The notes under the pieces were generated by a model, which saw nothing but the letters and a program-made list of their open reading frames with translations, had not been told where the DNA came from and did no database searches. A program made the translations under genes and the position numbers. From Citrobacter telavivensis (GTDB taxonomy: Bacteria; Pseudomonadota; Gammaproteobacteria; Enterobacterales; Enterobacteriaceae), in contig CP045205.1 in NCBI GenBank assembly GCA_009363175.1, positions 1,798,001-1,862,000 on the forward strand: a DNA stretch of 64,000 nt. The letters run 5' to 3'. Positions 1 through 11,468 of the stretch are shown one piece after another; position 1 is the first letter of the stretch, and each line of letters begins with the position of its first letter.

Positions 1-2543
1 AGCTTGCTCTTGCCGATGCCCAGTCACTCGCACTGGGGCACGACAACCAATTCATCGAACCTCTTCATTTAATGAGCGCCTTGCTGAATCAGGAAGGGGG
101 ATCGGTACGTCCTTTATTAACCTCTGCCGGCATTAATGCCGGACAGCTACGCACCGCCATCGATCAGGCGCTGAGTCGTTTACCGCAGGTGGAAGGCACC
201 GGCGGCGACGTCCAGCCGTCTCAGGATCTGGTGCGCGTACTGAATCTTTGCGACAAGCTGGCGCAAAAGCGAGGGGACAACTTTATTTCGTCAGAACTGT
301 TCGTTCTGGCGGCGCTTGAGTCGCGCGGCACATTGCCCGATTTACTGAAATCGGCTGGTGCAACAACCGCCAATATTACTCAGGCAATTGAACAAATGCG
401 TGGAGGTGAAAGCGTGAATGACCAGGGGGCTGAAGACCAACGTCAGGCCTTGAAAAAATACACAGTCGATCTGACCGAGCGTGCTGAGCAGGGCAAACTT
501 GACCCGGTTATCGGCCGTGACGAAGAGATCCGCCGTACCATTCAGGTGCTGCAACGTCGTACTAAAAACAACCCGGTGTTAATCGGTGAACCTGGCGTCG
601 GTAAAACGGCGATTGTTGAAGGGCTGGCACAGCGGATCATTAACGGTGAAGTTCCGGAAGGGTTAAAAGGCCGTCGCGTACTGGCGCTGGATATGGGTGC
701 GCTGGTGGCAGGGGCAAAATACCGTGGTGAATTTGAAGAACGCTTAAAAGGCGTACTTACCGATCTCGCCAAACAGGAAGGGAATGTCATCCTGTTTATC
801 GACGAACTGCACACGATGGTCGGCGCGGGTAAAGCGGATGGCGCAATGGATGCCGGGAACATGCTGAAACCGGCGCTGGCGCGTGGGGAACTACACTGCG
901 TGGGGGCGACAACGCTCGACGAGTATCGCCAGTACATCGAAAAAGATGCGGCACTGGAACGTCGTTTCCAGAAAGTGTTTGTAGCAGAGCCTTCAGTGGA
1001 AGATACCATCGCGATTCTTCGTGGTCTGAAAGAACGTTATGAACTGCATCACCATGTACAAATTACGGACCCGGCAATCGTTGCGGCGGCTACGCTGTCT
1101 CATCGCTACATCGCTGACCGTCAGTTGCCGGATAAAGCTATTGACCTGATCGATGAAGCAGCATCCAGCATCCGTATGCAGATTGACTCCAAGCCGGAAG
1201 AACTGGACAGACTCGACCGCCGTATTATCCAGCTCAAACTGGAACAGCAGGCGCTGATGAAAGAGTCTGATGAGGCGAGCAAAAAACGTCTCGACATGCT
1301 TAACGAAGAACTGGACGACAAAGAGCGTCAGTACTCTGAATTAGAAGAAGAGTGGAAAGCGGAAAAAGCGTCGCTCTCCGGAACCCAAACGATTAAGGCC
1401 GAGCTGGAACAGGCGAAGATTGCCATTGAGCAGGCTCGTCGTGTTGGCGATCTGGCGCGGATGTCCGAACTGCAGTACGGCAAAATCCCTGAGCTGGAAA
1501 AACAGCTGGAAGCCGCGACCCAGTCTGAAGGCAAGACCATGCGTCTGCTGCGTAATAAAGTGACGGATGCGGAAATTGCCGAAGTGCTGGCGCGCTGGAC
1601 TGGCATTCCGGTTGCGAGAATGCTGGAAGGTGAGCGCGAAAAACTGTTGCGTATGGAGCAGGAGTTACACAGCCGCGTGATCGGGCAGAACGAAGCGGTA
1701 GAAGCGGTATCGAACGCGATTCGTCGTAGTCGTGCGGGTCTTGCCGATCCAAACCGTCCGATCGGTTCGTTCCTGTTCCTCGGCCCAACCGGGGTAGGTA
1801 AAACCGAGCTCTGTAAAGCGCTGGCAAACTTTATGTTTGATAGCGATGATGCGATGGTGCGTATCGACATGTCCGAGTTTATGGAGAAACACTCGGTGTC
1901 TCGTCTGGTAGGGGCGCCTCCGGGATATGTCGGCTATGAAGAGGGGGGGTACCTGACAGAAGCGGTTCGTCGTCGTCCTTATTCGGTCATTCTGTTAGAT
2001 GAAGTTGAAAAAGCGCATCCTGATGTGTTCAACATTCTTCTGCAGGTACTGGATGACGGTCGCCTGACCGACGGGCAGGGGAGAACGGTCGACTTCCGTA
2101 ATACGGTAGTTATTATGACCTCTAACCTGGGTTCCGATCTGATTCAGGAACGCTTCGGCGATCTGGACTACAGCCATATGAAAGACCTGGTGCTAGGCGT
2201 GGTGAGTCACAACTTCCGCCCTGAATTCATAAACCGTATAGATGAGGTTGTCGTATTCCATCCGTTGGGTGAACAACACATCGCATCTATTGCGCAGATC
2301 CAACTGCAGCGTCTGTATAAACGTCTGGAAGAGCGTGGCTATGAAATCCACATCTCCGACGAGGCACTGAAACTGCTGAGCGCGAATGGTTATGATCCGG
2401 TGTATGGGGCTCGTCCGTTGAAACGTGCAATCCAACAGCAGATCGAAAACCCGCTGGCGCAGCAAATCCTGTCTGGTGAGTTAATTCCAGGCAAAACGAT
2501 TCGTCTTGAAGTAAACAACGATCGTATTGTCGCAGTACAGTAA
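1..2543 (+). CDS. clpB: ClpB disaggregase, 5'-truncated by window edge
   Basis: AAA+ protein disaggregase that works with DnaK/DnaJ/GrpE in the cytoplasm to pull polypeptides out of aggregates. The frame is open from base 3, upstream of the first ATG at 72, and reads straight into the family's N-terminal domain, so only about 11 residues are missing. Visible in order: N-domain, first Walker A (GEPGVGKTA, bases ~590-616) and Walker B (LFIDELHT), the long coiled-coil M-domain around 1200-1550, second Walker A (GPTGVGKTE, ~1780) and Walker B (ILLDEVEKA), then the C-terminal small domain ending in RIVAVQ. The visible length agrees with the 857-residue E. coli protein. It lies directly upstream of the rrn operon, as in E. 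coli at rrnG. Its promoter, expected to be heat-shock controlled, is outside the window. Confidence 0.98.
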   Translation, partial: LALADAQSLALGHDNQFIEPLHLMSALLNQEGGSVRPLLTSAGINAGQLRTAIDQALSRLPQVEGTGGDVQPSQDLVRVLNLCDKLAQKRGDNFISSELFVLAALESRGTLPDLLKSAGATTANITQAIEQMRGGESVNDQGAEDQRQALKKYTVDLTERAEQGKLDPVIGRDEEIRRTIQVLQRRTKNNPVLIGEPGVGKTAIVEGLAQRIINGEVPEGLKGRRVLALDMGALVAGAKYRGEFEERLKGVLTDLAKQEGNVILFIDELHTMVGAGKADGAMDAGNMLKPALARGELHCVGATTLDEYRQYIEKDAALERRFQKVFVAEPSVEDTIAILRGLKERYELHHHVQITDPAIVAAATLSHRYIADRQLPDKAIDLIDEAASSIRMQIDSKPEELDRLDRRIIQLKLEQQALMKESDEASKKRLDMLNEELDDKERQYSELEEEWKAEKASLSGTQTIKAELEQAKIAIEQARRVGDLARMSELQYGKIPELEKQLEAATQSEGKTMRLLRNKVTDAEIAEVLARWTGIPVARMLEGEREKLLRMEQELHSRVIGQNEAVEAVSNAIRRSRAGLADPNRPIGSFLFLGPTGVGKTELCKALANFMFDSDDAMVRIDMSEFMEKHSVSRLVGAPPGYVGYEEGGYLTEAVRRRPYSVILLDEVEKAHPDVFNILLQVLDDGRLTDGQGRTVDFRNTVVIMTSNLGSDLIQERFGDLDYSHMKDLVLGVVSHNFRPEFINRIDEVVVFHPLGEQHIASIAQIQLQRLYKRLEERGYEIHISDEALKLLSANGYDPVYGARPLKRAIQQQIENPLAQQILSGELIPGKTIRLEVNNDRIVAVQ

Positions 2544-2560
2544 TTTCTGATGAAATAATA

Positions 2561-2585
2561 AATGGGCTCTCCGGAGCCCATTTTT
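2561..2585 (+). terminator. clpB intrinsic terminator
   Basis: A perfect hairpin (AATGGGCTC / GAGCCCATT around a TCCG loop) starts 18 bases after the clpB stop and is followed by a T-run. It separates clpB from the rRNA promoters. Confidence 0.9.
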
Positions 2586-2668
2586 GTTTAAAAAACAGGC
2601 TAAAATGACGGTTTATGAGGCTGATTGCCTGGAAAGTGAGCGGTTGATAAGTTTTTTGTATTTTTGAC

Positions 2669-2695
2669 TTGTCAGCCTGAAATACTCCCTATAAT
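2669..2695 (+). promoter_or_regulatory. rrn operon promoter P1
   Basis: TTGTCA (2669-2674) and TATAAT (2690-2695), followed by a GCGCC discriminator typical of stringently controlled rRNA P1 promoters. The spacer is 15 bases; E. coli rrn P1 promoters normally have 16. The AT-rich stretch just upstream fits an UP element. Confidence 0.85.
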
Positions 2696-2786
2696 GCGCC
2701 TCCACTGACACGGAACAACGGCACGCAAGCCGCCGGGTCAGCGGGGTTCAGAGATGAATACCCACAGAGAAAAGCGAAATAAATGC

Positions 2787-2814
2787 TTGACTCTGAAGCG
2801 GGAAAGCGTATTAT
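2787..2814 (+). promoter_or_regulatory. rrn operon promoter P2
   Basis: TTGACT (2787-2792) and TATTAT (2809-2814) with a 16-base spacer, about 120 bases downstream of P1, which is the usual tandem spacing in enterobacterial rRNA operons. Confidence 0.85.
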
Positions 2815-2853
2815 GCACACCCCGCGCCGCTGAGAAAAAAAGCGAAGCGGCAC

Positions 2854-2865
2854 TGCTCTTTAACA
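2854..2865 (+). promoter_or_regulatory. rRNA leader boxA antitermination site
   Basis: TGCTCTTTAACA in the leader before 16S matches the boxA element bound by NusB/NusE, which makes rRNA transcription resistant to Rho. Confidence 0.85.
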
Positions 2866-2998
2866 ATTTATCAGACAATCTGTGTGGGCACTCAAAGTGA
2901 CATGGATTCTTAATGTCTTCGGACACTAAATGAATACCAAGTCTCAAAGAGTGAACACGTAATTCATTACGAAGTTTAATTCTACGAGCATCAAACTT

Positions 2999-4540
<1,542 letters not shown>

Positions 4541-4625
4541 CCTTAAAGAACCTGCCTTTGTAGTGCTCACACAGATTGTCTGATGAAAAGTGAATAGCAA
4601 GGCGTCTTGCGATTGAGACTTCAGT

Positions 4626-4701
4626 GTCCCCTTCGTCTAGAGGCCCAGGACACCGCCCTTTCACGGCGGTAACAGGGGTTCGAATCCCCTAGGGGACGCC
4701 A
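4626..4701 (+). tRNA. gltW: tRNA-Glu (anticodon TTC)
   Basis: 76-nt tRNA in the 16S-23S spacer with acceptor GTCCCC/GGGGACG, an encoded CCA end, a T-loop GGTTCGAATCC and anticodon loop CTTTCAC (TTC at 4660-4662). A single tRNA-Glu in this spacer is what E. coli rrnG carries. A fragment repeating its 3' end follows 30 bases later. Confidence 0.98.
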
Positions 4702-4742
4702 GCGTTCAAACTGATGAGGTGCAAACCTCCCAGGGGACGCCA
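4691..4742 (+). repeat. Partial duplication of the tRNA-Glu 3' end
   Basis: The last 11 bases of the tRNA, AGGGGACGCCA at 4691-4701, recur at 4732-4742 after a 30-base segment. The usual spacer sequence (CTTGCTGGTTTG) follows only the second copy, so about 41 bases look like a tandem insertion or duplication immediately 3' of the mature tRNA. Confidence 0.75.
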
Positions 4743-4815
4743 CTTGCTGGTTTGTGAGTGAAAGTCACCTGCCTTAATATCTCAAAACTGACTTCAGAGT
4801 CATGTTTGAGATATT

Positions 4816-4827
4816 TGCTCTTTAAAA
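4816..4827 (+). promoter_or_regulatory. Spacer boxA antitermination site
   Basis: TGCTCTTTAAAA between the tRNA and 23S matches the second boxA of rRNA operons, which maintains antitermination into 23S. Confidence 0.8.
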
Positions 4828-4933
4828 ATCTGGATCAAGCTGAAAATTGAAACGACACACAGTTAATGTGTGTTCGAGTCTCTCAAATTTTCACAACACT
4901 GACGGTGTTTTACGAAACATCTTCGGGTTGTGA

Positions 4934-7840
<2,907 letters not shown>

Positions 7841-7938
7841 ACAACGCCGAAGCTGTTTTGGCGGATTTGAGAGAATTTTCAGTTCAGCTTGATAACAGAT
7901 TATGTCACTTCGAGGAAACGGGGTGATAAAACAGAATT

Positions 7939-8058
7939 TGCCTGGCGGCTGTAGCGCGGTGGTCCCACCTGACCCCATGCCGAACTCAGAAGTGAAACGC
8001 CGTAGCGCTGATGGTAGTGTGGGGTCTCCCCATGTGAGAGTAGGGAACTGCCAGGCAT
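7939..8058 (+). rRNA. rrfG: 5S ribosomal RNA
   Basis: 120-nt 5S rRNA from TGCCTGGCGGC to CTGCCAGGCAT, with closing complementary ends. A single 5S copy ends the operon and no distal tRNA follows. Confidence 0.97.
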
Positions 8059-8071
8059 CAAATTAAACAGG

Positions 8072-8103
8072 AAAACCTCATGCGAAAGCATGGGTTTTTT
8101 TGT
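8072..8103 (+). terminator. rrn terminator T1
   Basis: Hairpin CATGC-GAAA-GCATG inside a wider ACC/GGT stem, followed by a run of seven Ts, 13 bases after 5S. Confidence 0.9.
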
Positions 8104-8124
8104 TTTATCTGCAGTTCAGTGAAG

Positions 8125-8149
8125 AGGCCATTCTGCGGATGGCCTTTTT
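8125..8149 (+). terminator. rrn terminator T2
   Basis: Hairpin AGGCCAT ... ATGGCCT followed by TTTTT, resembling the second terminator of E. coli rRNA operons. Confidence 0.8.
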
Positions 8150-8336
8150 GCGTTTATATCTACTTCTAAACCTTTCAAATCTCCTGCGCTTACTCCTAAA
8201 TTCTTTCCCTGCTAATTAAAATCGTGATCCCTGTCTCATAATAAAATATAACAATTATATAACATTTCATTTACTAAAAATGACAGCAAACACAACCGAA
8301 AAGAACAATCGGAACTTTGGCAGGAGTACCATTCTA

Positions 8337-9635
8337 ATGACTGAAAGCAGTGTAACTGCGAACGGGTCACTGACTGACAGTGATACCCGTCGTCGCATAT
8401 GGGCAATTGTAGGCGCATCATCCGGAAATCTGGTTGAATGGTTTGATTTCTATGTCTACTCGTTCTGCTCGCTCTATTTTGCCCACATCTTCTTTCCTTC
8501 CGGAAATACGACAACGCAGCTACTACAAACCGCAGGTGTTTTTGCCGCCGGGTTCTTAATGCGTCCTATTGGCGGCTGGCTATTCGGTCGTATCGCCGAT
8601 AAACATGGCCGTAAGAAATCCATGCTTTTGTCCGTGTGCATGATGTGTCTGGGATCGCTGGTGATCGCCTACCTGCCGGGTTATGAAACCATTGGAACCT
8701 GGGCTCCGGCACTGTTATTGCTGGCGCGTTTGTTCCAGGGGTTATCCGTCGGCGGGGAGTATGGCACCAGCGCAACCTATATGAGTGAAGTTGCCGTAGA
8801 AGGCCGTAAGGGGTTCTACGCCTCTTTTCAGTACGTCACGCTTATTGGCGGTCAACTGTTGGCTCTGCTCGTTGTGGTTGTCTTACAGCAGACCATGGAA
8901 GATTCAGCACTCAGAGAGTGGGGCTGGCGTATTCCTTTCGCTTTAGGTGCTGTGCTGGCGGTGGTGGCGCTCTGGTTGCGTCGTCAACTGGATGAAACGT
9001 CAAAGCAGGAAACTCGTGCGCTGAAAGAGGCGGGATCGCTGAAAGGGTTATGGCGTAACCGCAAAGCCTTCATCATGGTGCTGGGTTTCACTGCGGCAGG
9101 ATCGCTGTGCTTCTATACCTTCACTACATATATGCAAAAGTATCTGGTGAACACCGCAGGTATGCATGCCAATGTGGCGAGCGGCATTATGACGGCGGCG
9201 CTGTTTGTTTATATGCTCGTGCAGCCGCTGTTTGGCGCACTGTCAGATAAAATTGGCCGACGTACCTCTATGTTGTGCTTCGGTGCGCTGGCAACCCTGT
9301 TTACTGTGCCTATTTTGACCGCACTTCAGAATGTGACTTCACCGTATGCAGCATTTGGTCTGGTGATGTGTGCGCTGCTGATTGTCAGCTTCTACACGTC
9401 AATCAGCGGTATTTTGAAAGCTGAAATGTTCCCGGCGCAGGTTCGCGCACTAGGTGTGGGGCTTTCTTATGCCGTGGCGAATGCGCTGTTTGGTGGTTCT
9501 GCGGAATATGTGGCGCTGTCGCTGAAATCGGTCGGTATGGAGACCTCGTTCTTCTGGTATGTCACCGCTATGTCGATCGTGGCATTTCTGGTCTCGCTGA
9601 CGTTGCATCGAAAAGGGAAAGGTCTGCGTCTCTAG
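8337..9635 (+). CDS. kgtP: Alpha-ketoglutarate:H+ symporter KgtP
   Basis: Inner-membrane proton symporter of the major facilitator superfamily (metabolite:H+ symporter family) that imports 2-oxoglutarate. The 432-residue product matches E. coli KgtP in length. Visible are the cytoplasmic N-terminus, about 12 hydrophobic segments, the family's loop 2-3 motif (GRIADKHGRKK) and its second-half counterpart (GALSDKIGRR). The start at 8337 is chosen because an AGGAG lies about 10 bases upstream; the in-frame start at 8280 would add residues absent from the family. It follows the rrn terminators and converges on yfiM with a 4-base overlap. Confidence 0.96.
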   Translation: MTESSVTANGSLTDSDTRRRIWAIVGASSGNLVEWFDFYVYSFCSLYFAHIFFPSGNTTTQLLQTAGVFAAGFLMRPIGGWLFGRIADKHGRKKSMLLSVCMMCLGSLVIAYLPGYETIGTWAPALLLLARLFQGLSVGGEYGTSATYMSEVAVEGRKGFYASFQYVTLIGGQLLALLVVVVLQQTMEDSALREWGWRIPFALGAVLAVVALWLRRQLDETSKQETRALKEAGSLKGLWRNRKAFIMVLGFTAAGSLCFYTFTTYMQKYLVNTAGMHANVASGIMTAALFVYMLVQPLFGALSDKIGRRTSMLCFGALATLFTVPILTALQNVTSPYAAFGLVMCALLIVSFYTSISGILKAEMFPAQVRALGVGLSYAVANALFGGSAEYVALSLKSVGMETSFFWYVTAMSIVAFLVSLTLHRKGKGLRL

Positions 9636-9955
9636 TGATGTGCCATTTGCCAGAGGGTATAGCCGGTCGTTGCGCCGGCGACATCCCAGGCAAAGTCTTT
9701 CCAGCTCCAGCCGCTCCCTGCGGGGCGGCTATCCCAAAGTTCTTTTGCTGCCCCCAGACCTACCGAGAACATCAAACCCACCATCGCACTGCGATCGCGG
9801 TTCATCCCCTGATGTTGAGCGAACTCATTGCCTGCGGCTGAGAGCATCGCGGAAGCAATAAAGTGCTGTGCTTTGTCCTGCCCACTCCAGCTGTCCTGCG
9901 CCATATGGCTACAGCCTGACAAAATAAAGACACTAAGAAGAAAAATAACGCGCAC
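9632..9955 (-). CDS. yfiM: YfiM lipoprotein of unknown function
   Basis: 107-residue conserved enterobacterial protein. A short hydrophobic leader ends in a lipobox (LSGC, residues 12-15), so it is probably a lipoprotein. The next residues after the Cys (SHM) give no clear inner-membrane retention signal. The remainder has two hydrophobic Gly/Ala-rich stretches. The function is not established. It is transcribed on the same strand as pssA but lies beyond the pssA terminator, so it probably has its own promoter between 9955 and 10000. It converges on kgtP. Confidence 0.93.
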   Translation of the reverse strand: MRVIFLLSVFILSGCSHMAQDSWSGQDKAQHFIASAMLSAAGNEFAQHQGMNRDRSAMVGLMFSVGLGAAKELWDSRPAGSGWSWKDFAWDVAGATTGYTLWQMAHH

Positions 9956-9970
9956 CCGCGGTCCCCATAG

Positions 9971-9995
9971 AAAAAACCCCGTTCAGGACGGGGTC
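9971..9995 (-). terminator. pssA intrinsic terminator
   Basis: On the minus strand, GACCCCGT and ACGGGGTT pair around a short loop and are followed by a T-run. The hairpin starts within 10 bases of the pssA stop. Confidence 0.85.
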
Positions 9996-9999
9996 TCGC

Positions 10000-11355
10000 T
10001 TACAGAATACGGCTTATCAGCCGGTCGATTCGAATACGACGCAATCGACGGATCAGTTTGCGAACTTTTACCGGGTAATCGGCAATGCTCTGCAAGTCAC
10101 GATAGTGCTTAACGACGGTGGTATGCGTACGAATCAGCGCCAGCTCTTTCTCTCGCTGCGCAGCCAATTCTTGCTTAGGATCGTGGATCAGGATCGCATT
10201 TTCCAGATCCAGACGCCAGGCGCGCGGGTTGAGGTTGTTCCCGGTCAACAGCATCCACTTGTCATCGATCCACATCCCTTTGAGATGGTAGGTGTTATCG
10301 TCATCTTTCCACAGACGGACAACCAGCTGATCGGTATTCACGTAATACTGCAAACGGCTCAGGAAACGACGCAGGTTAATCTCATAGAGATAGGGTAGTG
10401 CGCCGATTATCTTAAATGGCTCGTTTTCCGGGATATAAAAGTCGTTGGCGGTTTTGTCTCCCACAATGATCTCAACCTTTTTCCCTTCCCGCAGCAGTTG
10501 AATGATGTTGCGGACAAGAATTGCCGGCAGGTTGAAATAGGGGGTGCAAATCGTAAGCTTATGCTCCGCACAGGGCATAAGGTGGAAAATGGTTTTGTTG
10601 AGCAGGCTGGATTTCCCCAGACCGACCAATGGCGTCACGGACAGCTGTTCATTATCGGCATCGCCCTGGAAGTGATAAGCGGCGTCGCGTAACTCCTGGC
10701 GATATAAACGAATGTCGTTTTTAATCTCCGGGCTTTTCGGACGCAGGGTATTATCCAGACGATTCACGCCACGACCGTTCATCAGGTTCTGGGTCACCCA
10801 TTCGAACATGATGTCAGCCATTCGGGCGTTGCGGATTAACTGATAGCGGTCATAGCGATATTTATCGTGCTGATGCAGATAAACATCGTTCAGACTTGCA
10901 CCGCTATACAGGACGCTATCATCGATGATAAAGCCTTTAAAGTGCAGAACGCCGAGGGCTTCACGGGTATTGATCGGTACGCCGTATACTGGAACATCGA
11001 CTCCCGGATTTTCATGTGCCATCCGGCAATACCAGTCGGCATTAGTATTGGATGCTGCCGCGCCAATACGTCCACGCTGCGCACGATGCCAGTCGACGAG
11101 TACCCGAACATCCAATTCAGGACGCTGCCGTTTCGCCTCGTATAGCGCGCTGAGAATGCCTTTGCCACCGTCGTCCTGTTCCAGATACAGGGCAATAATG
11201 CAAATGCGCTGCTTCGCGCTGGCTATCTTTTCCAGCAGGGTCTCCCTGAACCTGGCGGGAGCATAAAAGAAATCGACATCATCAACTGATTGAGAAATCT
11301 TAGGTAGTTGGGCAAGGTGTTGTTGATGTTTGTTACGCTTAAATTTTGACAACAT
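10000..11355 (-). CDS. pssA: Phosphatidylserine synthase PssA
   Basis: CDP-diacylglycerol-serine O-phosphatidyltransferase, which makes phosphatidylserine, the precursor of phosphatidylethanolamine. It belongs to the phospholipase D superfamily and associates peripherally with membrane and ribosomes. Both HKD-type motifs are present: HFKGFIIDDSVLYSG (~residues 138-152) and HLKGMWIDDKWMLLTGNN (~residues 355-372). The 451-residue length equals that of E. coli PssA. The start is the second of two adjacent ATGs (11355). The C-terminus is strongly basic (KLIRRLRRIRIDR), consistent with binding to acidic lipids. Confidence 0.97.
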   Translation of the reverse strand: MLSKFKRNKHQQHLAQLPKISQSVDDVDFFYAPARFRETLLEKIASAKQRICIIALYLEQDDGGKGILSALYEAKRQRPELDVRVLVDWHRAQRGRIGAAASNTNADWYCRMAHENPGVDVPVYGVPINTREALGVLHFKGFIIDDSVLYSGASLNDVYLHQHDKYRYDRYQLIRNARMADIMFEWVTQNLMNGRGVNRLDNTLRPKSPEIKNDIRLYRQELRDAAYHFQGDADNEQLSVTPLVGLGKSSLLNKTIFHLMPCAEHKLTICTPYFNLPAILVRNIIQLLREGKKVEIIVGDKTANDFYIPENEPFKIIGALPYLYEINLRRFLSRLQYYVNTDQLVVRLWKDDDNTYHLKGMWIDDKWMLLTGNNLNPRAWRLDLENAILIHDPKQELAAQREKELALIRTHTTVVKHYRDLQSIADYPVKVRKLIRRLRRIRIDRLISRIL

Positions 11356-11468
11356 CACAGTGCATTTCTTCTCTGTTCATTGAAGGGTCCTCTGTGCTAT
11401 GCAGACGACATAAGCGGGTAATGATAACACCGTCCCCGTCAAAGTGGTCAACATTTCCAGTACCTTAC

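Noticed and set aside
1393..1870. Leftward ORFs of 144 and 180 codons opposite clpB
   Set aside because: Antisense frames to a highly conserved gene, with no start signals.
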